From: Iodobacter fluviatilis
Lineage (GTDB): Bacteria; Pseudomonadota; Gammaproteobacteria; Burkholderiales; Chitinibacteraceae
Reading direction: 5' to 3'
Assembly (NCBI RefSeq): GCF_004194535.1
Contig: NZ_CP025781.1
Location: 1,488,001-1,552,000 of the forward strand
DNA length: 64,000 bases
The notes under the pieces are model-generated. The model saw nothing but the letters and a program-made list of their open reading frames with translations, searched no databases and was not told where the DNA came from. This document shows, piece after piece, positions 30,336 to 40,681 of the stretch; position 1 is the stretch's first letter; the number at the start of each line of letters is the position of its first letter. Both the position numbers and the translations under genes were made by a program.

Positions 30336-32102
30336 TTAAAATCCCAATATCCTCGCCCCTTGGTAAAAGATAAACGACAGCACCCAAGCGAGAAATAAAG
30401 AATAGACCACTGAGAAAGTCGTTAGCGCTACGCTATTCGATTCCTTGCGCATGGCAGCAATAGTAGAAACACAGGGCACATAGGTCAATGAAAATAGCAT
30501 AAAGCTATAAGCGGATACTGGATCAAGTACGATAGATAAATGATGCGCCAAGGCAGTGCCGTCTTGCCCAGCAATCACCGCCAGTGCACCAAGCACCACT
30601 TCCTTCGCCACAAAACCAAATATCAAAGCAATCGACAGCTCGGCCTGAATACCAATTGGGGACAACACGGGCTGAAAAAATCCAGCAATCAGAGTGGAAT
30701 AACTATGCTGCGGATTCGGATAATTACTGAGCAGCCAAACTAAAACCACGCCAATCACAATCATAGTTGAAGCCAGCCGTACAAAGCCCGCCGCCTCGCC
30801 CCAGCCACGCAAAAAGATTTGCCGTAGCACCGGGAAGCGATAAGGCGGTAGCTCTAGCGTAAATGGCTCGGTCGATTTAAAGCGCCCACGCAGCAAAAGC
30901 GCCGTGCCCATAGAGATAAAAATACTCGCAAAATACAAAGAGAGCAGCACCCAAGGTGCTTGCAGCGGGCTAAACAGCGCACCAGTTAAAAACAGAAAGA
31001 TCTGTAAACGCGCCGAACATAGTGAAAAAGGAATCGCCAGCATGGTCAGCAAACGCGCTTTTCTATCCCTTATCACCCTTGTGCCCATTAAGGCAGGCAC
31101 ATTGCAACCAAAGCCCATCATCAACATCACAAAACCACGGCCATCCATGCCCAGACGCGCCATCAGCCCATCCATCATAAAAGCCGCGCGCGAGAAATAA
31201 CCTGAGTCTTCAATAATCGCCATCAGGCAGAAAAACAGAAAAATAATGGGGATAAAAGTCAGTACCGTACTAAGGCCATCAAACACACCATCCACTAAAA
31301 AGCCTGACCAAAAAGGCGGCCAAGACGCTGCAGCCACTTTTAAAATATCGCTTTTAAACCACTCCAGCCCCTCTTTCATTAGATCCTGCAAAGGCACGCC
31401 AATGGCGTAGGTCAGCTGAAACAGGCAAAACATCATCAGCACAAACAGCGGCAAGCCAAGTAGCGGATGCAAAACCCAGCGATCCAGCATGGCGGTGGGG
31501 CCAGGAGGCAAAATAGCGGGGCGATGAATAAAGCGGCTATAAAGCCTCGCCTCGTCCTGATGCAGGGTATTGGATGCGGGTGCATGGGCCAGTGCAATTT
31601 GCTTAGGCGCTTGCTGGCTGATCAGGCGATTGAGCGCCTCTTTTAAATCAGGCACACCTTGGCCATGCTTGGCACTGATTTTTAGCACGGGGCAGGCTAG
31701 CTCAGCAGCCAGCCCTTCTAGATTAATTTGCACCCCAGCCTGCTTGGCTTCATCGCTCATATTAAGCGCAATAATCAGCGGCGCGCCCAGTGCTTTTAGC
31801 TGCAAAGCCAACACCAGTTGCCTATCTAGCTGCGTGGCGTTCAGTACTAATAAAATGGCATCTAGCTCAGTTTTATTCAGAAATTCCTGAGTAATACGCT
31901 CGTCTTCAGCCCCGCCACTTAAATCATAAATCCCTGGCAGATCAATCATCTGCACCATAGCGCCGCCCAGCAAAATACGGCTGGAAGCCAAATCCACCGT
32001 CAGCCCAGGCCAATTAGCTGTGCGTGCCGTACCACCTGTGATGCGATTAAATAAGGTTGATTTACCTGTGTTTGGCATGCCTACCAAGGCAACACGTTTC
32101 AT
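30336..32102 (-). CDS. feoB: Ferrous iron transporter FeoB
   Basis: FeoB (588 aa), the inner-membrane Fe(II) transporter with an N-terminal G domain. The G-motifs are GMPNTGKSTLFN (residues 8-19), G2 TANWPGLTVD, DLPGIYDL and NMSD. The membrane part carries several helices with the two conserved gate blocks (the GRGFVMLMMGFGCNVPALM region and the C-terminal FVAKEVVLGALAV). The protein is shorter than E. coli FeoB (~770), mostly in the linker and C-terminal tail. It overlaps feoA by 4 nt. Confidence 0.95.
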   Translation of the reverse strand: MKRVALVGMPNTGKSTLFNRITGGTARTANWPGLTVDLASSRILLGGAMVQMIDLPGIYDLSGGAEDERITQEFLNKTELDAILLVLNATQLDRQLVLALQLKALGAPLIIALNMSDEAKQAGVQINLEGLAAELACPVLKISAKHGQGVPDLKEALNRLISQQAPKQIALAHAPASNTLHQDEARLYSRFIHRPAILPPGPTAMLDRWVLHPLLGLPLFVLMMFCLFQLTYAIGVPLQDLMKEGLEWFKSDILKVAAASWPPFWSGFLVDGVFDGLSTVLTFIPIIFLFFCLMAIIEDSGYFSRAAFMMDGLMARLGMDGRGFVMLMMGFGCNVPALMGTRVIRDRKARLLTMLAIPFSLCSARLQIFLFLTGALFSPLQAPWVLLSLYFASIFISMGTALLLRGRFKSTEPFTLELPPYRFPVLRQIFLRGWGEAAGFVRLASTMIVIGVVLVWLLSNYPNPQHSYSTLIAGFFQPVLSPIGIQAELSIALIFGFVAKEVVLGALAVIAGQDGTALAHHLSIVLDPVSAYSFMLFSLTYVPCVSTIAAMRKESNSVALTTFSVVYSLFLAWVLSFIFYQGARILGF

Positions 32103-32359
32103 GCTGCCACCGCAATCAGATCAGCCTCTGCCTGTGGTAAAACCAAAACCACAATTTGCCGTGCATCATTCCGCCTCAGCATAAAATCAGTACTAGCAAC
32201 ACGCAGCTGCAAAGGCCCATTAAAAAAGCCTCGGCGAATCACTTCAATATCGCGCTCTGCATGCAAGCCTAGGGCGGCAAGGCGCTGGGTTAAATCTGGA
32301 GAAAGCTGGGTGATGAGAATTTTGGCAAGGGTATTCAGAGGAAGATCAGCAAGTGTCAT
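32099..32359 (-). CDS. feoA: Ferrous iron transport protein FeoA
   Basis: FeoA (86 aa), the small SH3-like partner required for FeoB transport. It starts MTLADLPLNTLAKILITQL and ends in the usual beta-barrel with FMLRRNDARQIVV. It is first in the feoAB unit. The upstream region has TTGACG with a 17-bp spacer to GATGAT, and a weak CAATGAGAAC half-site that could belong to a Fur box, but I cannot support a full operator. Confidence 0.9.
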   Translation of the reverse strand: MTLADLPLNTLAKILITQLSPDLTQRLAALGLHAERDIEVIRRGFFNGPLQLRVASTDFMLRRNDARQIVVLVLPQAEADLIAVAA

Positions 32360-32466
32360 GGTTTCAACAATGAGAACGGTTTTTGTTACAACATCATCTG
32401 CCTTACAAAACAGTGCGTCAATCTGCGCGCTGTTATTTATTGATCTTCATCAGAGTGCCCAGACAA

Positions 32467-32497
32467 GAAAAAAGCCATACAGAGCATGGCTTTTTTC
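32467..32497. terminator. Terminator between purD and feoA
   Basis: A near-perfect 12-bp stem (GAAAAAAGCCAT/ATGGCTTTTTTC) with a 7-nt loop gives a T-run on either strand. It lies upstream of purD's end relative to plus-strand reading, 14 bp beyond the purD stop. It serves purD, and would act in both directions. Confidence 0.85.
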
Positions 32498-32511
32498 TCA
32501 ACGATCAAGTA

Positions 32512-33789
32512 TTACTTGCGGCTAATCGCTCGCCAGCCGATGTCGTTGCGATATTGCGCACCGGCAAATGAAACACCGGCCAGAATCTGATAAGCGCGTT
32601 TTTGTGCCATTTTAAAACTGTCGCCGAAGGCGGTTACACAAAGTACACGGCCACCAGCAGTTACAGCTTCACCCTGCTCATTTAGAGCCGTGCCGGCATG
32701 AAATACATGGCCGTCTTCTAGCGCAGTTGTTGGCAGGCCGGAGATTAAATCGCCTTTACGCGGAGTTTCTGGGTAATTAGCGGCAGCCATGACCACGCCC
32801 ATCGCCACGCGACGATCCCATTCGGCTTCAATTTGATCCAGCGTGCCATTCACACCGTGCTCGAGCAAGGTGACAAAATCGCTTTTTAAACGCAGCATAA
32901 TCGGCTGGGTTTCAGGGTCGCCAAAGCGACAGTTGTATTCGATCACTTTGGGATTACCCAGCGCATCAATCATCAGGCCTGCATATAAGAAACCCGTAAA
33001 TACAGTGCCGTCTTTCGCCATGCCTTGCACGGTAGGCATAATCACTTCACGCATCACTTTGGCATGCACATCTGGGGTGACCACAGGTGCTGGACTATAC
33101 GCGCCCATGCCGCCGGTATTTGGGCCTTCGTCACCATCCAAGAGGCGTTTATGATCTTGGCTAGAAGCCATGGCCAGCACATTTTTGCCATCGACCATCA
33201 CAATAAAACTGGCTTCCTCACCAACAAGGCACTCTTCAATCACCACGCGAGCACCCGCATCGCCAAATTTATTATCGGACAGCATAGAATCAACCGCAGC
33301 GTGCGCTTCATCCAGCGTCATCGCCACAACCACGCCCTTGCCCGCAGCTAGGCCATCTGCCTTGATCACAATCGGCGCGCCCTGCGCTTTGATATAAGCG
33401 TGCGCTTCATCCGCATTAGCAAAAGTCTGGTAAGCCGCTGTAGGAATACCATGGCGCTGCATAAAGGCTTTGGCAAAGTCTTTAGACCATTCCAATTGTG
33501 CCGCTGCGCGAGTTGGGCCAAATATTTTTAAACCTGCTTCGCGAAATGCATCCACCACACCTTGCGACAATGGTGCTTCTGGCCCGACAACAGTAATGGC
33601 AATATTTTCTGCTTTGGCAAAAGCGATCAATTGATCAATTGCCGTAATATCTATATTAGTTAAATCTTTTTCCAGTGCAGTACCCGCATTGCCCGGCGCC
33701 ACAAACACTTTACCCACGCGCTCAGATTGGGCAATTTTCCAAGCCAATGCGTGTTCACGGCCACCCGAACCAACCACCAAAATATTCAT
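32512..33789 (-). CDS. purD: Phosphoribosylamine--glycine ligase
   Basis: PurD/GAR synthetase (425 aa), the second step of purine synthesis. ATP-grasp landmarks are MNILVVGSGGREHALAWKIAQS, GPEAPLSQGVVDAF, VVIKADGLAAGKGVVVA, VIEECLVGEEASF and NCRFGDPETQPIM. It starts 14 bp after the pagP stop, so it is likely cotranscribed with pagP. purH lies upstream of pagP, i.e. a purH-pagP-purD order. Confidence 0.97.
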   Translation of the reverse strand: MNILVVGSGGREHALAWKIAQSERVGKVFVAPGNAGTALEKDLTNIDITAIDQLIAFAKAENIAITVVGPEAPLSQGVVDAFREAGLKIFGPTRAAAQLEWSKDFAKAFMQRHGIPTAAYQTFANADEAHAYIKAQGAPIVIKADGLAAGKGVVVAMTLDEAHAAVDSMLSDNKFGDAGARVVIEECLVGEEASFIVMVDGKNVLAMASSQDHKRLLDGDEGPNTGGMGAYSPAPVVTPDVHAKVMREVIMPTVQGMAKDGTVFTGFLYAGLMIDALGNPKVIEYNCRFGDPETQPIMLRLKSDFVTLLEHGVNGTLDQIEAEWDRRVAMGVVMAAANYPETPRKGDLISGLPTTALEDGHVFHAGTALNEQGEAVTAGGRVLCVTAFGDSFKMAQKRAYQILAGVSFAGAQYRNDIGWRAISRK

Positions 33790-33803
33790 GAATCTGTTTC
33801 CTG

Positions 33804-34361
33804 TTAATCGAATTCGTAGCGGCCAAAGACATAAGCCACATTGCCATTATTTAGTTGGCCATTGAGCCTTGGGATAAAGGTACCAATCAAAGATGCCTTG
33901 CCATAGCGAACTGACGCAATAGGCAAAGGGGCTGGAAAAGGCACTCCGCCAATCACATCCTGACGTGAAATGAGCTGTAAAGACATTCCAAGGCCTGCTG
34001 ATAACTCACCAACAATCGGCCAATACCAGAGACGCATATAGCCAACCTGAAGCTGAGGCTGATTGTGCGAATCAGCAAAAATCATCCCGTAAATAAATTC
34101 TTGGTTATTATTTTCATCAGTAATACGCTTACCTAGGCCGCCACCGTAAGCAAACTCTTGAAAGTCTTCGAGTTTTTCAGCGGTATAGGTTGAACGATCG
34201 TGCCAAGAATAACCCGACAACAACAAATCATTCTTACCTTCCCGGTTTATTTTATCCACACGCTGACAAGCAGCCGTCGCCCAATCCCACATATTGGAGC
34301 AATCCATTGCAGATGCAGGCAAGGCCATCAGCAAGCAAAGGGTGGCAAACAGTTTTTTCAT
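33804..34361 (-). CDS. pagP: Lipid A palmitoyltransferase PagP-like outer-membrane enzyme
   Basis: A PagP-type protein (185 aa from ATG 34361). It has a signal peptide (MKKLFATLCLLMALPASAMD) and a predicted eight-stranded barrel. Matches to PagP include SGYSWHDRSTY (catalytic His54), GGGLGKR, FADSHNQ (Asp97-Ser98 of the active site), LPIASVRYG and FIPRLNGQLNNGNVAYVFGRYEF at the C-terminus with terminal aromatic. PagP transfers palmitate from phospholipid to lipid A and so affects resistance to cationic peptides. It sits between the two purine genes purH and purD. The upstream frame adds four residues. Confidence 0.85.
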   Translation of the reverse strand: MKKLFATLCLLMALPASAMDCSNMWDWATAACQRVDKINREGKNDLLLSGYSWHDRSTYTAEKLEDFQEFAYGGGLGKRITDENNNQEFIYGMIFADSHNQPQLQVGYMRLWYWPIVGELSAGLGMSLQLISRQDVIGGVPFPAPLPIASVRYGKASLIGTFIPRLNGQLNNGNVAYVFGRYEFD

Positions 34362-34436
34362 TATCTCAACCAAAATATTTCAAAGCAGCGGCGGCTCAGC
34401 CAGCCTCTCAATTAAACACAACACCATAAACACAAT

Positions 34437-34462
34437 AAGCGGGGAATTTCTTCCCCGCTTTT
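34437..34462 (-). terminator. Hairpin after purH
   Basis: A perfect 10-bp stem (AAGCGGGGAA/TTCCCCGCTT) with a GAAA tetraloop on the minus-strand RNA, 20 bp after the purH stop. The U-tract is poor on that strand (TTATTG), so termination into pagP may be partial. Confidence 0.65.
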
Positions 34463-34481
34463 AAATAGTTAAACCACTCGA

Positions 34482-36044
34482 TTAATGACGGAAATGGCGA
34501 ATACCTGTCACCACCATTGCAATACCATGCTCGTCCGCTGCCGCAATCACTTCATCATCGCGCACCGAGCCGCCCGGCTGAATAATGGCGGATACGCCAT
34601 TTTCTGCAATCACATCCACACCATCACGGAATGGGAAGAAGGCATCAGACGCGGCTACCGAGCCACGTAAATCCAGCCCCGCGCTTTTAGCCTTAATGGC
34701 GGCAATTTTAGTTGAATCCACACGGCTCATCTGGCCTGCCCCCACACCTAATGTCTGGCCCTTACCGCAGAATACAATCGCGTTTGATTTAACAAACTTA
34801 GCCACATTCCATGCAAACAGTAGATCTTTAAGCTGTGCCTCGGTAGGCTGTAGCTTAGTCACTACCTTCACATCTTTTAGCGCCAGAATATGGGTATCGG
34901 GCGTTTGCACCAGCAAACCACCAGCAACACGCTTTACATCAAAGCGATTAGCGCCCTGCTCTACAGGGACTTCTAGCACACGAACATTTTGTTTTTTAGC
35001 CAGCAAGGCCAAGGCTTCTGCGGTATAGGCAGGGGCAATCAGCACTTCCATAAATTGCTTAGATACGGCCTCGGCAGTATCCACATCTACCGTCTGGTTA
35101 AACGCAATAATGCCGCCAAACGCGCTGGTGGTATCGGTTGCAAACGCTAAGCGATACGCTGAGTAGCTATCCACGCCTACCGCGACGCCGCAAGGATTGG
35201 CGTGTTTTACAATCACACACGCAGGTTCTGCAAACTGCTTCACGCATTCCCATGCTGCATCGGAATCCGCTACATTGTTGTAGCTTAATTCCTTACCCTG
35301 CAACTGTTTGTATGCCGCTAGGCTGCCCGCTGCAGGGTCGATATCACGGTAAAAAGCGGCGCTTTGATGTGGGTTTTCACCATAGCGCATATCTTGCACT
35401 TTAACGAACTGCATATTTAAGCGGTCTGGATAAGATTTCTTCTCACCCTCAACCGTTAACGCCGTCAGGTAGTTAGAAATTGCACCATCGTAAGCCGCGG
35501 TATGGCTAAAAGCTTTTTTTGCCAGCACTTTACGGGTAGCAAGCAATAAAGCACCGTCATTTGCTTGCATTTCTTTAATCAGCGCAGCGTAATCGCTAGC
35601 ATCAGTCACAATAGCCACATGTGCATGGTTTTTGGCTGCAGAGCGCACCATAGCTGGGCCACCGATGTCGATATTTTCAATCGCATCTTCATAGCTACAG
35701 TCAGGCTTGGCAATAGTGGCTTCAAAAGGGTAGAGATTTACACAAACTAGATCGATATTGCCGATGCCGTGTTCTTGCATAGTGGCAAGGTGTTCAGGTA
35801 AATCGCGGCGCCCCAGAATGCCGCCATGAATTTTTGGATGCAGTGTTTTCACACGCCCATCCAGCATTTCAGGAAAGCCAGTGTAATCTGCCACTTCGAT
35901 CACCGGCACGCCATTGTCAGAAAATAATTTGGCTGTACCACCTGTCGACAAAATTTCGACACCTTGCGCCGCCAAGGCTTTGGCAAAATCAAGTACACCG
36001 GTTTTATCGGATACGCTGATCAGCGCGCGGGTAATTTTGGTCAT
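34482..36044 (-). CDS. purH: Bifunctional AICAR transformylase/IMP cyclohydrolase
   Basis: PurH (520 aa) catalyses the last two steps of IMP synthesis. The N-terminal IMP cyclohydrolase domain reads [34 protein letters not shown] and [21 protein letters not shown]. The C-terminal transformylase contains [14 protein letters not shown] (catalytic Lys-His) and [12 protein letters not shown]. It is full length. fis-dusB lies upstream on the same strand, a common betaproteobacterial order. Confidence 0.98.
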   Translation of the reverse strand: MTKITRALISVSDKTGVLDFAKALAAQGVEILSTGGTAKLFSDNGVPVIEVADYTGFPEMLDGRVKTLHPKIHGGILGRRDLPEHLATMQEHGIGNIDLVCVNLYPFEATIAKPDCSYEDAIENIDIGGPAMVRSAAKNHAHVAIVTDASDYAALIKEMQANDGALLLATRKVLAKKAFSHTAAYDGAISNYLTALTVEGEKKSYPDRLNMQFVKVQDMRYGENPHQSAAFYRDIDPAAGSLAAYKQLQGKELSYNNVADSDAAWECVKQFAEPACVIVKHANPCGVAVGVDSYSAYRLAFATDTTSAFGGIIAFNQTVDVDTAEAVSKQFMEVLIAPAYTAEALALLAKKQNVRVLEVPVEQGANRFDVKRVAGGLLVQTPDTHILALKDVKVVTKLQPTEAQLKDLLFAWNVAKFVKSNAIVFCGKGQTLGVGAGQMSRVDSTKIAAIKAKSAGLDLRGSVAASDAFFPFRDGVDVIAENGVSAIIQPGGSVRDDEVIAAADEHGIAMVVTGIRHFRH

Positions 36045-36091
36045 GGTTTCTTTCCCTGTATATCATAAACGACAAAGATGGAGCCTTAGCA

Positions 36092-36213
36092 AAACCCAAA
36101 CCTTGAACCACGAAGGAAAAGGAGAACTCGGAGCAACATAGAGAAAACCTACACACATAAAAATGATTTTTTCCGTGCAGCTCCGTGCTCTCGGTAGTGC
36201 AAGATTTGGGTTT
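36092..36213. repeat. Inverted-repeat-bounded intergenic segment between fis and purH
   Basis: A 122-bp segment bounded by AAACCCAAACCTTG (36092) and its near reverse complement CAAGATTTGGGTTT (36200-36213; 13 of 14 match), with further complementary CCGTG/CACGG and CTCGG/CCGAG stretches inside. The string AAACCCAAATCTTG followed by CACGGAG also occurs at the end of xerC (about 28670-28700). It looks like a dispersed intergenic repeat rather than a gene. Confidence 0.5.
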
Positions 36214-36254
36214 CAAATGTTTTTACTTACCATGCGGCCGTGTTTTAAATTTAC

Positions 36255-36494
36255 TTACAGTAAATCGTAAATCTGCAGCTTTTTACGCAAGGTATTACGG
36301 TTAATTCCCAGCATATCGGCCGCTCGGGTCTGATTGCCCTCTACGCGCTCCAACACCAACTCTAATAGTGGCTTTTCAACTCGAGCCAAGACCATATCGT
36401 ACATCGCACACGGCGGTTCACCATCAAGGTCTTGAAAATACTGGTCGAGAGAAGCATAAATTGCCTGGGCAATCAGATCGGCTTGAGTACTCAT
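36255..36494 (-). CDS. fis: Fis family nucleoid-associated DNA-binding protein
   Basis: A small Fis-like protein (79 aa). The C-terminal helix-turn-helix GNQTRAADMLGINRNTLRKKLQIYDLL is diagnostic, preceded by KPLLELVLERVEGNQ. It probably bends DNA at stable-RNA promoters and growth-regulated genes. Its ATG overlaps the dusB stop by 4 nt, the standard dusB-fis operon, which in E. coli is strongly growth-phase regulated. Confidence 0.95.
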   Translation of the reverse strand: MSTQADLIAQAIYASLDQYFQDLDGEPPCAMYDMVLARVEKPLLELVLERVEGNQTRAADMLGINRNTLRKKLQIYDLL

Positions 36495-37528
36495 AAATCT
36501 CCCGATTCATTGTGATTTTCTTTTTGTTTTTGCATATCTTCATACTGCAAACGCTCGCCCAAGGTCAGTAGGCCATCAAAATAACTGCGGGTTACATTTG
36601 CTTGCCCTACCGTTGATTCTTGTGCATACATCGCTTGACGGAATTCATTACTACCGCGCAAACCTTTGGTATACCAAGCAATATGTTTCCGAGCTATACG
36701 GCAACCAGAGTACTCGCCATAAAAGACATATAAATCGTCAAGATGGCCAAGCAATACATCGCGGACCTCCACAACCTCTGGCGCGGGCAACAACTCACCG
36801 CTCGCCAGATAATGGGCAATTTCGCGGAAAATCCACGGCCTGCCCTGCGCTGCCCGCCCAATCATTATGGCGTCTGCACCGGTTTCTTTAAGAACCAGCG
36901 CGGCTTTTTGCGGGCTATCAATATCGCCATTGGCGATCACAGGAATCTGTATCGATTGTTTAACTTGGGCGATCAGCGCGTAGCGTGCATGCCCCAAGTA
37001 CATATCTTCACGCGTTCGGCCATGAATAGCCAACGCGGCTACCCCTGCTTCTTCGGCGATTTTGGCCACGCGCATAATATTTTCTTCGCCATTGGCAAAG
37101 CCTAGGCGGGTTTTCAGTGTAACTGGCACGTCTACCGCACGCACTACGGCGTGCAGAATATCGGCAACTAAGTCTTCATTTTGCAACAGGGCCGATCCGG
37201 CCAATTTATTGCAAACCTTTTTAACTGGGCAACCCATATTGATATCAATGATTTGCGCACCGTGCGCCACATTATGCCGCGCCGCTTCTGCCAGCAATTG
37301 TGGATCTGACCCAGCAATTTGCGCGGAAACCGGCGCTAATTCGCCTTCAAAATTAGCGCGATGCAGCGTCTTCTGGTGCGAGCGCATGCTGCTATCGGCA
37401 GTAATCATCTCGCTCACAGCATGCCCCGCGCCAAATCGCTTACAAAGCATGCGAAAAGGCCGATCAGTGACACCCGCCATGGGGGCAACAATCAGATTAT
37501 TTGTAAGGGGGTAGGGGCCGATATGCAT
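36491..37528 (-). CDS. dusB: tRNA-dihydrouridine synthase B
   Basis: DusB (345 aa from ATG 37528), an FMN-dependent TIM barrel that reduces uridine in the tRNA D-loop. It has LIVAPMAGVTDRPFRMLCKRFGA, IDINMGCPVKKVCNKLAGSALL with the catalytic Cys, LAIHGRTREDMYLG, VIANGDIDSP and IMIGRAAQGRPWIF. The frame is open ten codons further upstream (ATG 37558); MHIGPYPL is the usual start. First gene of the dusB-fis pair. Confidence 0.96.
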   Translation of the reverse strand: MHIGPYPLTNNLIVAPMAGVTDRPFRMLCKRFGAGHAVSEMITADSSMRSHQKTLHRANFEGELAPVSAQIAGSDPQLLAEAARHNVAHGAQIIDINMGCPVKKVCNKLAGSALLQNEDLVADILHAVVRAVDVPVTLKTRLGFANGEENIMRVAKIAEEAGVAALAIHGRTREDMYLGHARYALIAQVKQSIQIPVIANGDIDSPQKAALVLKETGADAIMIGRAAQGRPWIFREIAHYLASGELLPAPEVVEVRDVLLGHLDDLYVFYGEYSGCRIARKHIAWYTKGLRGSNEFRQAMYAQESTVGQANVTRSYFDGLLTLGERLQYEDMQKQKENHNESGDL

Positions 37529-37704
37529 AGTCTGCTGGCGCAGTAAAAGGCCGCGCATTCTAACGCCTGCCTAATTTTTAAGCAACAACCTTCAGGCGGA
37601 TTTTTATGAAAAAACTTAGAAAGAACCTTAAATATGCAGGTACGGAGAAGCCAAAAATTAGCACAAGACTCTTTGCAGGGTGAGCACATATAACCATTAT
37701 GAGC

Positions 37705-37740
37705 AAAAAAAATAGCGAACCTACAGGCTCGCTATTTTTA
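37705..37740 (-). terminator. Intrinsic terminator after gatB
   Basis: An 11-bp stem (AAAAATAGCGA/TCGCTATTTTT) extended by GCC/GGT around a short loop, followed on the minus strand by a T-run, lies 16 bp after the gatB stop. Confidence 0.88.
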
Positions 37741-37755
37741 ATGGCTAGGCAATAA

Positions 37756-39183
37756 TTAGCTTAGCTTTTTAGTCAGAATCTCAGTCACCATCGCAGGGTT
37801 GGCTTTGCCCCTGCTGGCTTTCATGCACTGGCCCATCAAAGAATTAATCGCAGCGAGTTTGCCGCTTTTATATTCCTCAACAGCCTTGGGATTGGCCACC
37901 AGTACTTCATCGATAATCGCCTCGATTGCACCTGTATCCGTAGTTTGCTTCAGCCCATCGCGCTCGATAATACTGTCCGCAGAATCACCCGATTCCCACA
38001 TCTTTTTCAGCACGTCTTTAGCGGTTTTATTGTTGATGGTGTTATCCATCACACGTTTCACTAAGGCAGCTAAAGCTTGAGCAGAAACAGGGCTATCGCC
38101 AATCGATTTTTCTTCACGATTCAGTGTGGCCGATACATCGCCCATGATCCAGTTGGCTGCTAGCTTAGCGTCCGCTCCAGCGGCCACCATGGCTTCAAAG
38201 TACACCGCCATATCTTTAGAGCTGGTCAGCGTGCTGGCGTCATAAGCTGACAAGCCATACTGCGTACTAAAGCGCTCGCGCATCAGCTGTGGCAGCTCGG
38301 TCATTTCACTACGCACACGCTCAATCCAATCTTCAGAGATACACAATGGCGGCAAATCTGGGTCTGGGAAATAGCGATAATCATGCGCGTCTTCCTTGCT
38401 GCGCATCATGCGAGTTTCGCCGCTATCTGGGTCAAACAGAATCGTTGCTTGCTGAATCTTATGCCCGTCTTCGATCTGATCGATTTGCCACTGTGTTTCA
38501 AACTTGATGGCTTGCTCCATAAACTTAAAGCTGTTCAAGTTTTTAATTTCGCGGCGAGTGCCAAATTCTGCTTGGCCTTCTGGGCGTACCGATACGTTCA
38601 CATCGCAACGGAAACTGCCTTCCTGCATATTGCCATCGCAAATACCGATCCAAGTCACAAGGCTATGCAGCGCCTTAGCGTAAGCCACGGCTTCGGCTGC
38701 TGAGCGCATTTCTGGCTCGGAAACGATTTCCAGTAAAGGCGTACCAGCGCGATTCAAATCGATACCGGTCATGCCATTGCAGTCTTCATGTACCGACTTA
38801 CCTGCGTCTTCTTCCAAGTGAGCCCGCGTCACATTAATCTTCTTAGTGACGTCCCCCACTTGAATCTCAATCACTCCGCCCTCAACCACCGGCAGCTCAA
38901 ACTGGCTAATCTGATAGCCCTTAGGTAAGTCAGGATAAAAATAATTTTTACGGGCAAAAATCGATTTACGATTAATTTTGCCGCCAATCGCCAAGCCCAG
39001 CTGAATCGCACGCTCAACCGCGCCACGGTTCATTACCGGTAAAGCACCGGGCATGGCCACATCCACCACGGAGGTTTGCGTATTAGGCTCAGCACCGTAA
39101 GCAGTGCTGGCTCTGGAGAAAATTTTCGACTGAGTCGAGAGCTGGGTATGCACTTCCAGCCCAATCACTACTTCCCATTTCAT
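37756..39183 (-). CDS. gatB: Asp-tRNA(Asn)/Glu-tRNA(Gln) amidotransferase subunit B
   Basis: GatB (475 aa), the kinase and tRNA-binding subunit of the GatCAB complex that amidates Glu-tRNA(Gln) or Asp-tRNA(Asn). It has the start [20 protein letters not shown], the [24 protein letters not shown] block, [13 protein letters not shown] and a C-terminal YqeY-like tail ([23 protein letters not shown]). It follows gatA by 21 bp. Presence of GatCAB means at least one of these tRNAs is charged indirectly here. Confidence 0.97.
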   Translation of the reverse strand: MKWEVVIGLEVHTQLSTQSKIFSRASTAYGAEPNTQTSVVDVAMPGALPVMNRGAVERAIQLGLAIGGKINRKSIFARKNYFYPDLPKGYQISQFELPVVEGGVIEIQVGDVTKKINVTRAHLEEDAGKSVHEDCNGMTGIDLNRAGTPLLEIVSEPEMRSAAEAVAYAKALHSLVTWIGICDGNMQEGSFRCDVNVSVRPEGQAEFGTRREIKNLNSFKFMEQAIKFETQWQIDQIEDGHKIQQATILFDPDSGETRMMRSKEDAHDYRYFPDPDLPPLCISEDWIERVRSEMTELPQLMRERFSTQYGLSAYDASTLTSSKDMAVYFEAMVAAGADAKLAANWIMGDVSATLNREEKSIGDSPVSAQALAALVKRVMDNTINNKTAKDVLKKMWESGDSADSIIERDGLKQTTDTGAIEAIIDEVLVANPKAVEEYKSGKLAAINSLMGQCMKASRGKANPAMVTEILTKKLS

Positions 39184-39204
39184 GTTGTGAATCCTTAGGC
39201 TGGT

Positions 39205-40653
39205 TTATAGGCTTGGGGCACGGGTGTGCCAGTCAGTCACTTGCTGCAATTGATGTGCAGCATTCAGCATTTTGGCCTCACTGAAATAATTACCAATCAG
39301 TTGCAAGCCAACAGGACGGCCATTGGCTGCGAAGCCCGCTGGTAAGCTCATGCCTGGCAGGCCAGCCAGATTGACAGCCAAGGTGTAAATATCTTCTAAA
39401 TACATGGCGGTTGGATCGGCGTTTTTCTCGCCTAAGTTCCAAGCGGCCGTTGGCGCAACAGGGCCTGCAATCAGATCACAATGCTCAAATGCCGTTTGGA
39501 AATCATTCGCAATAATGCGGCGGATTTTTTGCGCTTGCAAATAGTAAGCATCGTAATAACCGTGGCTCAGTACATAAGTACCCGTCAAGATGCGGCGTTT
39601 TACTTCCGCGCCAAAGCCTTCGCTACGGCTTTTTTCGTACATTTCTGTTAGGCCAGAATAATCCGCAGCGCGGTGACCATAACGCACGCCATCAAAGCGG
39701 CTTAGATTACTCGAAGCTTCAGCAGGAGCAATCACGTAATAGGCAGGAATCGACAGCTTAGTATTCGGCAAGCTAACTTCAACAATGCTTGCGCCCAGCT
39801 TTTTATACTCTTCAATCGCTGCAAGTACGGCGGCAGCCACGTCGCTTTCTAGCCCTTCTGCAAAATATTCTTTAGGCACACCAATTCTTAAACCCACCAG
39901 CGGGGTGTTTAAATCGCGGCTGTAATCTTCTTTAGCGTGTTCTAGCGATGTAGAGTCGCGCTCATCAAAGCCCGCCATCACATTCAATAGCAGTGCGCAA
40001 TCTTCGGCGCTTTTACCAATCGGGCCGCCCTGATCCAGTGAGCTGGCAAAAGCAATCATGCCAAAGCGGCTAACAATCCCGTAAGTAGGCTTAATCCCCG
40101 TTACGCCGCAAAATGCTGCGGGCTGGCGAATCGATCCGCCAGTGTCCGTTGCCGTAGCAATCGGAGTCAAACGCGCGGCAACTGCGGCTGCCGACCCGCC
40201 TGATGAGCCACCAGGTACAGCCGTTTTATCCCAAGGATTCTTTACCGCGCCATAAAAACTGTTTTCATTGGAAGAGCCCATCGCAAACTCATCCATATTG
40301 GTGCGGCCCAAGGTAACCAGCCCTGCTTTGCGGCACAGCTCAATCACATTGGCGTCATAAGGCGAGACAAAATTATCCAGCATCTTGGAACCACAGGTAG
40401 TCTTCCAGCCTTGCTGGCAAAAAATATCTTTTTGCGCAATAGGTACACCGGTTAATACCCCGGCCGAGCCATTAGCTAGCATGGTGTCTGCGGCTTGCGC
40501 GTCGATCAAGGTTTTGTCTTCGTCCAAAGTAATAAAGGCATTGAGATCTGCCATTGCTTTGGCCCGAGCCAAGTATTCGCTAGCCATTTCGACCGCAGAA
40601 ATTTCTTTTGCTGCCAGCATGGCTGACAGTTGCTTAACTGATTTTTCTATCAT
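39205..40653 (-). CDS. gatA: Asp-tRNA(Asn)/Glu-tRNA(Gln) amidotransferase subunit A
   Basis: GatA (482 aa), the glutaminase subunit and an amidase-signature enzyme. The Ser-cisSer-Lys triad lies in [14 protein letters not shown] (Lys) and [32 protein letters not shown] (serines). It also has [26 protein letters not shown]. It lies between gatC (28 bp) and gatB (21 bp). Confidence 0.98.
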   Translation of the reverse strand: MIEKSVKQLSAMLAAKEISAVEMASEYLARAKAMADLNAFITLDEDKTLIDAQAADTMLANGSAGVLTGVPIAQKDIFCQQGWKTTCGSKMLDNFVSPYDANVIELCRKAGLVTLGRTNMDEFAMGSSNENSFYGAVKNPWDKTAVPGGSSGGSAAAVAARLTPIATATDTGGSIRQPAAFCGVTGIKPTYGIVSRFGMIAFASSLDQGGPIGKSAEDCALLLNVMAGFDERDSTSLEHAKEDYSRDLNTPLVGLRIGVPKEYFAEGLESDVAAAVLAAIEEYKKLGASIVEVSLPNTKLSIPAYYVIAPAEASSNLSRFDGVRYGHRAADYSGLTEMYEKSRSEGFGAEVKRRILTGTYVLSHGYYDAYYLQAQKIRRIIANDFQTAFEHCDLIAGPVAPTAAWNLGEKNADPTAMYLEDIYTLAVNLAGLPGMSLPAGFAANGRPVGLQLIGNYFSEAKMLNAAHQLQQVTDWHTRAPSL

Positions 40654-40681
40654 TATTTTTTAGAGGGGGTTAACCCTAGCC

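Noticed and set aside
32360-32420. Possible Fur box upstream of feoA
   Set aside because: Only a half-site (CAATGAGAAC) is visible; not enough for a 19-bp operator.
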